Shown: positions 8,714 through 17,501, numbered from the stretch's first letter. The stretch is DNA of 64,000 nt from Aeromonas lusitana (GCF_002812985.1 NZ_PGCP01000015.1:107882-171881); one strand, 5' to 3'. Program-made: numbers and translations. The notes: a model not told the origin generated them from the letters alone.

Positions 8714-9634
8714 TCAGACAGTTTCGTTCAGTACCAGTGCCAGCAGTGCCTGGCGTGCATAGACCCCGTTTTCCGCCTGCTGGAAGTAGTAGGCGTGGGG
8801 GGTCTTGTCGACCGCTACCTCGATCTCGTCGACCCGGGGCAGGGGGTGCAGGATCTTCATGGTCGGCTTGGCGCCGGCCAGAGTGGCGACCTCCAGCACG
8901 AATTTGGCGGCCATGTGCTTGTATTCGGTCTCGTCGAAGCGCTCTTTCTGCACCCGGGTCATGTAGAGCACGTCGAGTTCCGGCATCACCTCTTCCATGG
9001 TCTCGTGCACGCTGAAGCGGATGCCCTTCTCTTCCAGCTCCTCGCACAGGTAGTCCGGCATCGCCAGCGCCTCGGGGGAGATGAAGAAGAAGCGGCAGTT
9101 GAACAGGCTCAGGGCCTGGGCCAGGGAGTGCACTGTGCGGCCGTATTTCAGGTCGCCGACGAAGGCGACGTTGAGGCCGTCCAGCTTGCCCTGGGTCTCG
9201 TGGATGGAGAAGAGGTCCAGCAGGGTCTGGGTAGGATGCTGGTTGGAGCCGTCACCGCCGTTGATGACAGGTACCCGGGAGAACTCGGAGGCGAGGCGGG
9301 CAGCCCCTTCCTTCGGGTGGCGCATCACCACCGCATCGCTGTAGGAGCCGATGATCTTGATGGAGTCCGCCAGGGTCTCCCCCTTCTTGGCGCTGGTGTT
9401 GCCGCCGTCGGCGAAGCCGATGATGTTGCCGCCAAGGCGCTGTACCGCGGTCTCGAACGAGAGGCGGGTGCGGGTAGAGGCCTCGAAGAAGCAGCTGGCG
9501 ACCAGCTTGTCCTTCAGCAGGTGAGTATCGGGTTCGGCCTTCAACCGCTGTGCGGTGGCGACCACCAGTTCCATGTCGGACCGGGTCAGATCCGAGATGG
9601 AGATGACGTGTTTTTTATAGAGTGGATTGGTCAT
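8714..9634 (-). CDS. pyrB: Aspartate carbamoyltransferase catalytic chain
   Basis: 306 residues from the ATG of [13 protein letters not shown], matching the start and length of E. coli PyrB; a frame 14 codons longer overlaps the leader and is rejected. It condenses carbamoyl phosphate and aspartate to carbamoyl aspartate in the cytoplasm. The carbamoyl-phosphate loop STRTR is at residues 53-57, with the KKGETLAD mobile loop, [20 protein letters not shown] and HPLPRVDEI following. It is co-transcribed with pyrI and controlled by the upstream leader peptide and attenuator. Carbamoyl phosphate is also the ArcB/ArcC intermediate of the neighbouring arc operon. Confidence 0.97.
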   Translation of the reverse strand: MTNPLYKKHVISISDLTRSDMELVVATAQRLKAEPDTHLLKDKLVASCFFEASTRTRLSFETAVQRLGGNIIGFADGGNTSAKKGETLADSIKIIGSYSDAVVMRHPKEGAARLASEFSRVPVINGGDGSNQHPTQTLLDLFSIHETQGKLDGLNVAFVGDLKYGRTVHSLAQALSLFNCRFFFISPEALAMPDYLCEELEEKGIRFSVHETMEEVMPELDVLYMTRVQKERFDETEYKHMAAKFVLEVATLAGAKPTMKILHPLPRVDEIEVAVDKTPHAYYFQQAENGVYARQALLALVLNETV

Positions 9635-9809
9635 CGTCTGCATTCCCTTTGGCATCAATGAAGGTTTTTCGGGCACAAAAAAAAGCCCCTGAAACAGGGG
9701 CTCTTTTTAAAAACAATTGGGGATCTGTGGGTCGGGAACCGGAAACAACGGGGCCGCTCTGGTGCGTTCCACCCGTCTGCAAGGCTGTTTTTTTCATCAA
9801 AAACTGCAT
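9615..9809 (-). CDS. pyrL: pyrBI leader peptide
   Basis: 64 codons, ATG after AGGACAGGACG. The reading frame runs through the attenuator hairpin and encodes [10 protein letters not shown], clearly related to the GAFFC segment of E. coli PyrL, and it passes over a phenylalanine-rich, U-rich stretch. In the E. coli mechanism low UTP makes polymerase pause so that the leading ribosome melts the attenuator; high UTP lets the terminator form. This leader is longer than the 44 residues of E. coli and ends 20 bases inside pyrB, so translation may also be coupled to pyrB. An internal ATG at 9797 is an alternative start. Confidence 0.85.
   Translation of the reverse strand: MQFLMKKTALQTGGTHQSGPVVSGSRPTDPQLFLKRAPVSGAFFCARKTFIDAKGNADDDQSTL
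9677..9702 (-). terminator. pyrBI transcription attenuator
   Basis: Minus strand: AGCCCCTG (9702-9695), TTT loop, CAGGGGCT (9691-9684), then a run of T down to 9677. It lies within the pyrL frame, 43 bases before the pyrB start, the arrangement expected for UTP-sensitive attenuation. Confidence 0.92.
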
Positions 9810-9842
9810 CGTCCTGTCCTGACCTTTTTCAAAACCGCAACG

Positions 9843-9870
9843 ATTATAGAGTCGCTTTTTGAATTGTCAA
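9843..9870 (-). promoter_or_regulatory. pyrLBI promoter
   Basis: Minus strand: TTGACA (9870-9865), 16-bp spacer, TATAAT (9848-9843). Both hexamers match the sigma-70 consensus exactly. Start predicted near 9836, 27 bases before pyrL. Confidence 0.92.
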
Positions 9871-9908
9871 AAATTTATTTTTCAGACACTTTTTGACAGG
9901 AAAAACGT

Positions 9909-10451
9909 TTAACTGTCGCGAACGGGACGGCAAACCCACAGCTGGTGCCTTTCCTGCAGCGCCAGCCCATCTTCGGCCATGCTGCGCAGATAACCGAGCC
10001 TGTGGTGTCCCTCCAGCAGACAATAGGGGCGGGGCAGGGGTTGGCCGTCCGGGTAGCAGTCACCTGGGCCTGGGGCCAGCACTATGATGGGCTCGGACCA
10101 GGTGCCCAGGGTCAGCATCTTCTCCCCGAGCCAGGAGCGGCGCACGTAGCGATTGTGGCGCAGCATCTCGCCCCAGCGCTCGATCACCTCCATATGGCGG
10201 GAGTCTATCTCGGTCAGGACCCGCGTCGTGGGCCACTCCTCGCGCTCGAACTGATGACTGGCGAGATCGATAAAGCTCCAGTTGGACTCAAAACCGCGCC
10301 AATGGCGATAAATCCACTGACTCAGCACGTTCTGGGGGATGAAGGGCACCAGGGGGGCGACCCGATCGAGGTAGTCTGGCAGGGACTCGGTTTTGCTCTC
10401 ATCCCTGAAGTTGAGCGGTGCAAGTTGTTGAAGCAACCGGTAATTGAGCAT
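9909..10451 (-). CDS. Hypothetical protein with a ParB-like GHHRL motif
   Basis: 180 residues, cytoplasmic by composition. The ATG follows AGGAGG at 6 bases, so translation is well supported. Rich in tryptophan and arginine (LSQWIYRHWRGFESNW, RRSWLGEKMLTLGTW). Near the C-terminus PYCLLEGHHRLGYLR resembles the DGHHRL motif of the ParB/sulfiredoxin fold, where it binds a nucleotide; the upstream segment with EPIIVLAPG could be the preceding strand. That fold assignment is a resemblance only. It sits alone between the pyr promoter and tRNA-Trp and is divergent from the latter. I cannot name a function. Confidence 0.7.
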   Translation of the reverse strand: MLNYRLLQQLAPLNFRDESKTESLPDYLDRVAPLVPFIPQNVLSQWIYRHWRGFESNWSFIDLASHQFEREEWPTTRVLTEIDSRHMEVIERWGEMLRHNRYVRRSWLGEKMLTLGTWSEPIIVLAPGPGDCYPDGQPLPRPYCLLEGHHRLGYLRSMAEDGLALQERHQLWVCRPVRDS

Positions 10452-10619
10452 GAGCAGCCTCCTCTTGCGTCACGCTGGCCTGTTACCACCCTACCCCCAT
10501 TCCGGGCCGTTTCCTACCCAAACAAGGCTGAAAATACAGCAGGTTACCCCCTGCGGTTGCCAGAATTGAACGGATTTGCTCGTCATTTGTGCAATCGCAT
10601 CGAAAGTGCGAAAAAAGCC

Positions 10620-10647
10620 TTTACCTTTGATCCCGGCTTTGTATAAT
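10620..10647 (+). promoter_or_regulatory. tRNA-Trp promoter
   Basis: TTTACC (10620-10625), 16-bp spacer, TATAAT (10642-10647), then a start region about 7 bases before the tRNA-proximal leader. Confidence 0.75.
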
Positions 10648-10663
10648 TCGCCTCGTTTGTTGC

Positions 10664-10740
10664 AGGGGCGTAGTTCCAATTGGTAGAACAGCGGTCTCCA
10701 AAACCGATGGTTGCGGGTTCGAGTCCTGCCGCCCCTGCCA
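10664..10740 (+). tRNA. trpT: tRNA-Trp (CCA)
   Basis: 77 nt including encoded CCA. The acceptor stem AGGGGCG pairs with CGCCCCT, the anticodon loop is CTCCAAA (anticodon CCA), and the T arm has GTTCGAGTCC. The first pair of the anticodon stem is a G-A mismatch (GCGGT/ACCGA), where E. coli has C-G; the other arms are regular. A single-gene transcript with its own promoter and terminator. Confidence 0.97.
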
Positions 10741-10749
10741 TTTTTCAGA

Positions 10750-10776
10750 AAGGCCAGCTCATTGAGCTGGCCTTTC
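10750..10776 (+). terminator. tRNA-Trp terminator
   Basis: AAGGCCAGCTC (10750-10760) pairs with GAGCTGGCCTT (10764-10774), ATT loop, short T-tract. Confidence 0.85.
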
Positions 10777-11056
10777 GCATTTCTGTCATCCGCGTTTTTC
10801 TGCCTTCCTCGGCCCGGCCGTTGCCGCCGAGTGTCCCTTTGGATCTGTATTCCCGTCTTATCCCTTGAGCCTCAACGGCTTGGCCCGGTTGCGCTTCGCT
10901 AGCCGCTCTTGCCGCTTTCTGCCCTGTCGTTTCTGGCAATCGTGCTGCCCGGCGCCCTGTGCTACACCACATGAGCTGCGCCTCACGTGGGCGCACAAGC
11001 AACCGGGCGTTCCGACCGGCAACGGGGAGCGCGAAGCGAGAGCGAGGAGATGAGTG
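10777..11056. other. Spacer between tRNA-Trp and the decarboxylase-like gene
   Basis: About 280 GC-rich bases. I see no gene, no RNA and no convincing promoter; only the GAGGAG ribosome site at its right end is clear. Confidence 0.5.
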
Positions 11057-12427
11057 ATGAACAAGGCCGTTGAAACCCGATTGAACAAGTCCCGCCCCGG
11101 TGGCTGGGTGCCGCAGGATCAGGCCCACATCGAGCGCTGGGTCGTGCGGTTGCACAAATACGTGGCCCAGCAGCCACGCCCCCTGGTGCCGCCCATCGCC
11201 CAGTTGCAGGATCTGGTGAGATCGGATCCCCTGTTGCACGCCCAGGCCGATGCCATGTTCAAGGAGGCCTGGCGCCACGAGCACCTGACCCCCCTCGGCC
11301 AGGTCGAGGTGAAGAGCTTCGACGAGTTTCTGGTCCTGCTCAACGGCATCATGACCACGGCCCCCGAGGCCTATCAGGACGTGCAGAGCCACTCTCCCTC
11401 CGGCCTCATCGGCTTTCCCATCAACGCCCTGCTGGACTGGCCCATGGCGACCCGCTCCGGTTACCTGTTCTTCGCCAACGCCCTGATCAACCAGCAGTTC
11501 AAGAAGATCCTCGGCTACTGGGCGCTGTTCCTGCAAAGCCAGGCGTCGCGTTACGTGCTGACCGAGCCGGTCAGCCGGCTGGATCGGGAGACCCTGATCG
11601 TGCCCTGGCTCGGCGACGTCGCCCAGGCCGAGATGGTGCAGGTAGCCCGCGGCGCCCTGGGGGAGGGCAGCAACCCGACGCCGGCCAGCTTCGCGCAAAT
11701 CTTCCAGTGCGATCCGGCGGACGCCCACTATGGCTTTGGCTGCTGGGATGACTTCTTCACCCGCACCTTCCGCCCCGGCGTGCGGCCCGTCTCGGCGCAG
11801 GGGGATGACGGCGTCATCGTCAGCGCCTGTGAGTCGGCACCCTTGCAGGTCAAGACGGGGGTGAGCCGCAGCGATCGCTTCTGGCTCAAGGGCCAGCCCT
11901 ATTCATTGGACAACATGCTCGATTTTGACGAGACCAGCGCCCAGTTCGAGGGGGGCACCGTCTATCAGGCCTTCCTCAGCGCCCTGAGCTACCACCGCTG
12001 GCACAGCCCGGTGAGCGGCACCATCCGCAAGGTGAAGGTGGTCAACGGCACCTACTATCTGGAAAACCAGTACGAGGGCTTCCTCGATGCCGACGGCGCC
12101 GACCCCAGCGCACCCAACAACTCCCAGCCCTTCCTCACCTCGGTGGCGACCCGGGCGCTGATCTTCATCGAGGCGGACAACCCCAAGATAGGCCTGATGT
12201 GCGTGGTGCCCGTGGGCATGGCGGAGGTGTCGAGCTGCGACATCACGGTGAAGGCGGGGGACAGGGTGAAGAAGGGGGATCAGCTCGGCATGTTCCACTT
12301 CGGCGGCTCCACCCACTGCCTGTTGTTCCGCAAGGGGGTGGACCTGGCGTTCGACTTCCACGGTCAGAACCCAGGGCTGGATGCCACCAACCTGCGGGTC
12401 AACACGGCTCTGGCGCGGGTGAAGTAA
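11057..12427 (+). CDS. Phosphatidylserine-decarboxylase-like protein with extra N-terminal domain
   Basis: 456 residues from ATG 7 bases after GAGGAG; a GTG one codon earlier is possible. The C-terminal half (about 230-450) is a PSD-type decarboxylase: SYHRWHSPVSG holds the conserved histidine, and FGGST near residue 412 corresponds to the (L)GST self-cleavage site that makes the pyruvoyl group. The N-terminal half (about 20-200) matches the extra domain found in soluble PSD homologues of fungi and bacteria, including tryptophan decarboxylases of the PsiD type. No membrane segment is seen. Housekeeping psd is usually elsewhere and shorter, so the substrate may be an amino acid rather than phosphatidylserine. 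A terminator follows; it appears monocistronic. Confidence 0.8.
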   Translation: MNKAVETRLNKSRPGGWVPQDQAHIERWVVRLHKYVAQQPRPLVPPIAQLQDLVRSDPLLHAQADAMFKEAWRHEHLTPLGQVEVKSFDEFLVLLNGIMTTAPEAYQDVQSHSPSGLIGFPINALLDWPMATRSGYLFFANALINQQFKKILGYWALFLQSQASRYVLTEPVSRLDRETLIVPWLGDVAQAEMVQVARGALGEGSNPTPASFAQIFQCDPADAHYGFGCWDDFFTRTFRPGVRPVSAQGDDGVIVSACESAPLQVKTGVSRSDRFWLKGQPYSLDNMLDFDETSAQFEGGTVYQAFLSALSYHRWHSPVSGTIRKVKVVNGTYYLENQYEGFLDADGADPSAPNNSQPFLTSVATRALIFIEADNPKIGLMCVVPVGMAEVSSCDITVKAGDRVKKGDQLGMFHFGGSTHCLLFRKGVDLAFDFHGQNPGLDATNLRVNTALARVK

Positions 12428-12445
12428 GGCCTATCCGGTTCGACG

Positions 12446-12469
12446 AGGCCGCCTGCGGGCGGCCTTTTT
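12446..12469 (+). terminator. Terminator of the decarboxylase-like gene
   Basis: AGGCCGCC (12446-12453), loop TGCG, GGCGGCCT (12458-12465), then TTTT. Confidence 0.9.
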
Positions 12470-12655
12470 ATTGGCGCGACGCTGGCAAGCGCGTCCCTGG
12501 CGAGGCCTTGATCTCTTGGGGTGAATCGAATCACAAGGTGCCATGCCATAGTCTGAGCGAATGGTGTCGATACCTTGAACATAATTCACGTCCCCTGCGG
12601 CCCTCGCCATAATCGGGGGCCGGCCATCCCGGCCAGCCAACGCCAAGGAGATCTC

Positions 12656-13477
12656 ATGTCCCCCCGCTTTACCGAGTGGCGCCAGCCCCTGCAACTGGGC
12701 GAGGTGCGGCTCGACATCGCCGCCATCGGCCGCACCGGCCACCGTGCCCCCGTCGTCTTCCTGCACGGGTTCGGCTCCAGCAAGGAGGATTACGCCGATC
12801 TGGTCCAGCATCCCGAGTTTGACGGTCGCCCCTTCCTGGCCTGGGATGCCCCCGGCTGTGGCGCCTCCACCCTGGATCGCCCAGAGCGCATCGATCTGCC
12901 GCTGCTGGTGATGACGGCGCGGCAGCTGATCGATCATCAGGGGTTCGAGCGCTTCCACCTGGTGGGCCACTCCATGGGCGGGCTGACCGCCCTGCTGCTG
13001 GCACACCTCTATCCGGAGCGCGTGCTCAGCTTCACCAGCATAGAGGGCAACCTGGCGCCGGAGGATTGCTTCCTAAGCCGTCAGGTATATGCCCATCCGG
13101 CGCAGAGTGACGAGGCCTTCTTTGCCGCCTTTATCGAGCGCACCCGCCACGGCCGCGACGTCTCGAGCACCTTCTATGCCGCGACCCTGCGCCACAGGGT
13201 GCGCACCGAGGCGGTGCGGCCCATCTTCCGCTCCATGGTCACCCACTCGGACGAGGGGGATCTGCTCGGCAAGTTTCTCGCCCTGCCTTGCCCGCAGCAC
13301 TTCATGTACGGCGAGCAGAACCGTCATCTCTCCTATCTGGGGCAGCTGGCGCAGGCCGGGGTCAGGCTGACCGAGATCCCCCACTGCGGTCACTTCCCCA
13401 TGTACTCCAATCCTGTGCTGATGTGGTGGGCCCTCGCCGAGTTCTTCGGGGAGAGCGAACGCTTCGCCGGTATCTGA
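12656..13477 (+). CDS. Alpha/beta-fold hydrolase
   Basis: 273 residues from the ATG after AAGGAG; an upstream ATG would add 27 residues unlike the family. HGFGSSKEDY near residue 40 forms the oxyanion hole, GHSMGG near residue 104 carries the nucleophilic serine, YGEQNR near residue 225 sits where the acid residue is expected (Glu instead of the more common Asp), and HCGHFPMY near residue 250 holds the catalytic histidine. Cytoplasmic by appearance. Substrate unknown; esterase, lipase-like or C-C hydrolase activity are all possible. It stands alone between two unrelated units. Confidence 0.88.
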   Translation: MSPRFTEWRQPLQLGEVRLDIAAIGRTGHRAPVVFLHGFGSSKEDYADLVQHPEFDGRPFLAWDAPGCGASTLDRPERIDLPLLVMTARQLIDHQGFERFHLVGHSMGGLTALLLAHLYPERVLSFTSIEGNLAPEDCFLSRQVYAHPAQSDEAFFAAFIERTRHGRDVSSTFYAATLRHRVRTEAVRPIFRSMVTHSDEGDLLGKFLALPCPQHFMYGEQNRHLSYLGQLAQAGVRLTEIPHCGHFPMYSNPVLMWWALAEFFGESERFAGI

Positions 13478-13484
13478 ACGACGG

Positions 13485-13533
13485 AATGACCTGGGTTGAG
13501 AGAGGCGGTCAGCCTTTTCACGCCTAGGTCATT
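13485..13533. repeat. Nested inverted repeat after the hydrolase gene
   Basis: AATGACCT (13485-13492) pairs with AGGTCATT (13526-13533), enclosing AGGCG and CGCCT near 13502 and 13521. No T-run follows, so it is not a standard terminator; it may act as a 3' end structure. Confidence 0.5.
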
Positions 13534-13673
13534 TCCCTGATATATCAGCCTCTTGGGGATTGGCCCTGGTGGGATGTCGCAGAGGGGAGTGATGTTAAGC
13601 CGTCCCGGCGAGTCAATACGGGTCTGCCGCAAGCCAATGGGGGCTACGGCATTGGCCTTATTGGCTGAGGTGG

Positions 13674-14270
13674 CTAGCCGCGCAGCAGGATCAGGGCGAG
13701 CAGCCCGAAGCTGAGGGCGCTGATGCGGTTGATCCAGTGGCCGCCCCGTCCTTGCAGCCAGCGACGGGCCTTGCGGGCCGAGAGGATGTAGCCGCCGTGC
13801 ACCAGGATCATCAGCAGGCAGAAGCTGGTGACCAGTAGCAGAAACTGCGGCAGATAGCTGCTCTCACGGTCGATAAACTGGGGCAGCACCGACAGGAAGA
13901 AGATCAGGGCATTGGGATTCGCAAATTGCAGCATGATCCCCTCCAAAAAGAGGTGTCGGCGTGGGGTCGGCGCCACCTCGCCCGCCAGATTGGGCACGGT
14001 ACGCCACAGCTTCACGCCGAGCCAGGCCAGGTAGATCACGCCGCCATAGCGCACCCAGTCGAAGGCGGTGGGGGAGGCGGCGATGAGCACCCCTAGGCTG
14101 GTGGCGGAGAGAGTGGCGACCCCGAGTACCCCGCAGGTGAGGCCGGCCATGCCGATGAGGGCCGGTCCCAGCCCGTGATTGAGGGCATTGGTGAGGGATT
14201 TCAATACGCTGGGGCCCGGACTGAGAATGGTCAGGGCGGCCATGGCGAGGAACATGAGATAGAGGTGCAC
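13674..14270 (-). CDS. LysE/RhtB-family amino acid exporter
   Basis: 198 residues, GTG start. Six hydrophobic segments and the family hallmark LTILSPGPSVLKSLTNALNH near the N-terminus (consensus PGP), followed by SLGVLIAASPTAFDWVRYGG and FANPNALIFFLSVLPQF. Members export amino acids or homoserine lactones through the inner membrane. It is divergent from a LysR-type regulator with about 100 bases between the starts, the usual arrangement for a regulator and its target exporter. Substrate not predictable from sequence. Confidence 0.9.
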   Translation of the reverse strand: MHLYLMFLAMAALTILSPGPSVLKSLTNALNHGLGPALIGMAGLTCGVLGVATLSATSLGVLIAASPTAFDWVRYGGVIYLAWLGVKLWRTVPNLAGEVAPTPRRHLFLEGIMLQFANPNALIFFLSVLPQFIDRESSYLPQFLLLVTSFCLLMILVHGGYILSARKARRWLQGRGGHWINRISALSFGLLALILLRG

Positions 14271-14374
14271 GTGGGATCCGAAACCTGAGAGGGGATGACG
14301 AGCATTGTTGTGACTCGCCGCTTATACGTAAAATCCGAAGAAAGTAACGACCCGATTCGAACAGGCTATCAACC

Positions 14375-15274
14375 ATGATCAATTTCCGACTCGTCCGCCA
14401 TCTCTGGCTGTTTCTGGCGGTGGCCGAGGAGCGCCATTTCGGCCGCGCCGCCCGCCGCCTCGGCATGACCCAGCCGCCCCTGACCGAGCAGATCAAGGTG
14501 CTGGAGCACGCCCTGCGGGTGAAGCTGTTCGATCGCACTCCCAAGGGAGTGCAGCTCACCCCGGCGGGGCAGGCGATCCTGCCCGCGGTGCGGCGGCTGG
14601 CGGATCAGCTAGAACACCTGGAGCTGGCGGTGCGGGAGGCGGCATCGGGTCAGGTGGGGCTGCTGACCATAGGGGCCATCACCTCGGCCATGCTGGACGA
14701 GCTGCCGGCGGTGATCGAGCGGCTCAAGCTGAGCCACCCCGGCGTCACCGTCTCGGTGCGGGAGATAGACAGCGCAGACGCCATCCCGGCGCTGGAGAGC
14801 GGCGAGCTGGATCTGGCCCTGGTGCGGCTGGCCGGGCGGGATGAGGGCAGCATACGAGTGCGACCCTTGAAGCAGGACAGGCTGGCGGTGGCCCTGCCCC
14901 TGGCTCATTCGCTGGCGGGGGAGGCGTCCGTGCCCCTGGCGGCCCTGGCGGAGGATCCCTTCGTCTTGTTCCCCCGTGCCCTCAACCCGACCTATTTCGA
15001 TACCCTGATGGCCTGCTGCCACGAGGCGGGCTTCGCCCCCCGGGTGCTGCACGAGGCGCGCACAGTGGCGTCCCAGGTGGCCTTCGTCGGCTGTGGCCAA
15101 GGGGTGGCCCTGGTGCCCGAGACCCTGCACAAGAGTGCCCCCGCCAACGTGGTGATCCGCCCGCTGGCGGGAGAGGTGCAGGTGGTGACCACGGCGCTGG
15201 CCTGGCACGGGGAGCGCCCGCCCGCGCTGCTGGATCTGCTGCTGGCGGAGCTGGGAGGCGAGACCCGGCTCTGA
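14375..15274 (+). CDS. LysR-family transcriptional regulator
   Basis: 299 residues. The N-terminal winged helix spans about residues 5-63 (FLAVAEERHFGRAARRLGMT, PPLTEQIKVLEHAL, LFDRTPKGVQLTPAG); the remainder is the two-lobed effector domain (GLLTIGAITSAMLDELP, then VGCGQGVALVPE). It is divergent from the LysE-type exporter and probably controls it in response to the exported metabolite; the 104-bp gap would hold its binding site. The effector domain resembles that of regulators of aromatic or amino acid metabolism, without enough detail to name one. Confidence 0.92.
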   Translation: MINFRLVRHLWLFLAVAEERHFGRAARRLGMTQPPLTEQIKVLEHALRVKLFDRTPKGVQLTPAGQAILPAVRRLADQLEHLELAVREAASGQVGLLTIGAITSAMLDELPAVIERLKLSHPGVTVSVREIDSADAIPALESGELDLALVRLAGRDEGSIRVRPLKQDRLAVALPLAHSLAGEASVPLAALAEDPFVLFPRALNPTYFDTLMACCHEAGFAPRVLHEARTVASQVAFVGCGQGVALVPETLHKSAPANVVIRPLAGEVQVVTTALAWHGERPPALLDLLLAELGGETRL

Positions 15275-15380
15275 TGCCCTGCGCCGTATCGCCGGCTGAC
15301 ATCCTGCTAACCGAGGTGGGGCTGGCAGACAGGGATCTCGTCATTTTCGTGATCGGCAGCACGTCCTGCGGCTTTAAAGG

Positions 15381-15450
15381 CACAAACTGAGCGGAGCAAC
15401 TAAAGTCCCGGCGCCGGAGCGCCGATAGCCTTGGGCAGTATGGGGACTCT
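15381..15450 (+). promoter_or_regulatory. Structured 5' leader of the chemoreceptor gene
   Basis: CGGCGC (15409-15414) and GCGCCG (15419-15424) form a stem with a CGGA tetraloop, enclosed by AGTCCC (15404-15409) and GGGACT (15443-15448). The preceding AAAGGCACAAAC and CTAAAGTCC are loosely like conserved segments of c-di-GMP (GEMM) aptamers, but the expected GACGCAAAGCC core is not there. I call it a structured leader only. Confidence 0.35.
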
Positions 15451-15483
15451 CTTGGCCTCCAGTCACCACAAGGATCTGTAGTC

Positions 15484-17373
15484 ATGACACTCTCGTTGCG
15501 CGGCAAGCTGCTGGCGACCAGCCTGGGGGTAGTGCTGCTGATGGCGGCCCTGCTCGGCGTGGTCGCCTTCCATACCCTCAAGTCCCGCACCCAGGAGGCC
15601 ATCCAGAGCGAGGCCCTCAACTACGGCCACGCCTACTCGGTGGCCATCGGCAACTGGATGGAGGACAGGCGCCACGCGGTGGACGCCCTGGCTGCCGTGA
15701 TCGCGGAGGATCCGGCGACGGCCCTGGTGCCCCATCTGCTGCAGACCCGCACCTCGGGCGGCTTCGGGCTCACCTACTTCGGTTCGACCGAGGGTGTGAT
15801 GACCCGCCACGATCCCTCCCTCAACACCGCCAACTACGATCCCCGCCAGCGCCCCTGGTACCAGAACGCCATCAAGGCGGGCAAGCTGATCGTCACCGCC
15901 CCCTATGTCAGCGTGACCATGCAACAGCTGGTGGTGACCCTGGCGGAGCCTGTGTCCCATCAGGGCCAGGTGATCGGCACCGCCGGGGCGGATCTCTCCC
16001 TGGATGCCCTCATCGACGAGGTGCTGGCCATGAAGGTGCAGGGGGAGGGCTACGCCATGCTGCTGGACCGCTCCGGTCTCATCGTCGGGCACCCCCAGAA
16101 GGAGCTGGCCCTCAAGCAGGTGGCCGAGCTGGATCCCGGCCTGTCGGGAACGAGTCTGGACGGCTGGAGCCGGGATGGTGAGCTGCATGGCGCCACCATA
16201 GACGGGCGCGACGTGCTGCTGTCGGTGCAGGGGGTGCCCGGCACCGACTGGCTGTTGGCCATGGTGATGTACAAGGACGTGCTGGAGGCGCCGCTCGCCA
16301 CCCTGTTGTGGCAGCTGGTGGGGCTGACCCTGGTGCTCTTGCTGGTGTTCGGCGCCCTGCTCATCGCCATGTTCAACTACCTGTTCGCCGATCTCGGCCG
16401 GGTGTCGAAGGCGCTGGCCAATATCGCCCACGGTGAGGGGGATCTGACGGTGCAGATAGATACCCGCAGCCAGGATGAGGTGGGTCAGCTGGCCCGAAGC
16501 TTCAACCAGTTCGTGGCCAGGCTGCACGGCATCGTCAGCCGGCTGCGGGATGCGACGGCCGAGCTGGCGGCCCAGTCCCGTGCCCAGGCCAGTGGCGCCG
16601 AGGCGCGCAGTCAGCGGGTGCGCCAGCAGCAGGACGAGATCGTCATGGTGGCGACGGCCGTGACCGAGATGGCCTCCGCCACCCAGGAGATCGCCGGCAA
16701 CGCCGAGTTCGCCGCCACCACCTCGGGGGAGGCGGTACAACTCGCGGTGGCGGGTCAAACTCAGGTCAGCCAGAGCCAGCGCAGCATCACGGGCCTCGCC
16801 GATGAAGTCGCCGATGCCAGCCAGACCATCCATGAGCTCGACACCCATGCCCAGAAGATCAGCGGCATTTTGGCCACCATCAGCGGCATCGCCGAGCAGA
16901 CCAATCTGCTGGCCCTGAACGCCGCCATCGAGGCGGCCCGGGCCGGGGAGCAGGGGCGCGGCTTTGCTGTGGTGGCGGACGAGGTGCGGGTGCTGTCGCG
17001 CCGCACCCACGACTCCACTGCCGAGATCCAGCAGATGATCGAGACACTGCAGCAGACCACCAGACGCGCCGTCAACGGCATGGAGACCAGCCGTCAACTG
17101 GCGAGCACCAGCGTGGAGGATGCCGAAGCCGCGAACCTGAGCCTAGGCCAGATCAACGAGGCCATCGGTGCCATCAGCGACATGGCGACCCAGATAGCGG
17201 CGGCGGCGGAGGAGCAGACCTCGGTCACCGGCGAGATCAGCCGTAACACCGAGAACATACGCCACGTCTCCCAGGAGCTGGCGGAGCAGGCGCGGGAGGA
17301 GGCCCATCAGGCGGCATCCCTCAAGGCCCTGACCGAGCGACTGGAGCAGGAGATAGGCCGCTTCAGGCTCTGA
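15484..17373 (+). CDS. Methyl-accepting chemotaxis protein with Cache-type sensor domain
   Basis: 629 residues. First membrane span at about 7-29, then a periplasmic dCache-like domain to about 270 ([18 protein letters not shown] and VTAPYVS are typical of ligand-binding Cache domains that sense amino acids, amines or organic acids). The second span is at about 278-302, followed by a HAMP domain and the signalling coiled coil with its [14 protein letters not shown] tip near 470-490 and a terminal IGRFRL. The start ATG follows AAGGATCTG. It is not linked to other chemotaxis genes here. The ligand cannot be named. A terminator follows. Confidence 0.96.
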   Translation: MTLSLRGKLLATSLGVVLLMAALLGVVAFHTLKSRTQEAIQSEALNYGHAYSVAIGNWMEDRRHAVDALAAVIAEDPATALVPHLLQTRTSGGFGLTYFGSTEGVMTRHDPSLNTANYDPRQRPWYQNAIKAGKLIVTAPYVSVTMQQLVVTLAEPVSHQGQVIGTAGADLSLDALIDEVLAMKVQGEGYAMLLDRSGLIVGHPQKELALKQVAELDPGLSGTSLDGWSRDGELHGATIDGRDVLLSVQGVPGTDWLLAMVMYKDVLEAPLATLLWQLVGLTLVLLLVFGALLIAMFNYLFADLGRVSKALANIAHGEGDLTVQIDTRSQDEVGQLARSFNQFVARLHGIVSRLRDATAELAAQSRAQASGAEARSQRVRQQQDEIVMVATAVTEMASATQEIAGNAEFAATTSGEAVQLAVAGQTQVSQSQRSITGLADEVADASQTIHELDTHAQKISGILATISGIAEQTNLLALNAAIEAARAGEQGRGFAVVADEVRVLSRRTHDSTAEIQQMIETLQQTTRRAVNGMETSRQLASTSVEDAEAANLSLGQINEAIGAISDMATQIAAAAEEQTSVTGEISRNTENIRHVSQELAEQAREEAHQAASLKALTERLEQEIGRFRL

Positions 17374-17391
17374 TGACGGCGTAACAGAGAT

Positions 17392-17419
17392 AAAAAAGGC
17401 GGCTCGGGCCGCCTTTATT
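17392..17419 (+). terminator. Bidirectional terminator between chemoreceptor and GNAT genes
   Basis: AAAGGCGGC (17395-17403), loop TCGG, GCCGCCTTT (17408-17416). A-run on the left and T-run on the right serve both convergent genes. Confidence 0.85.
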
Positions 17420-17501
17420 CATTCCACGAATGGATGTGCTCAGCCCATGCACCAGATGAATGAAGTGTGCGTAATGGGGCCGATCAGTCCTGCGGGCGCC
17501 G

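Noticed and set aside
15381..15450. c-di-GMP riboswitch call for the chemoreceptor leader
   Set aside because: The conserved GACGCAAAGCC core is missing; kept only as a structured leader.
15463..17097. 544-codon frame opposite the chemoreceptor gene
   Set aside because: Antisense shadow rich in His, Gly and Leu; chemoreceptor domains on the plus strand are complete.
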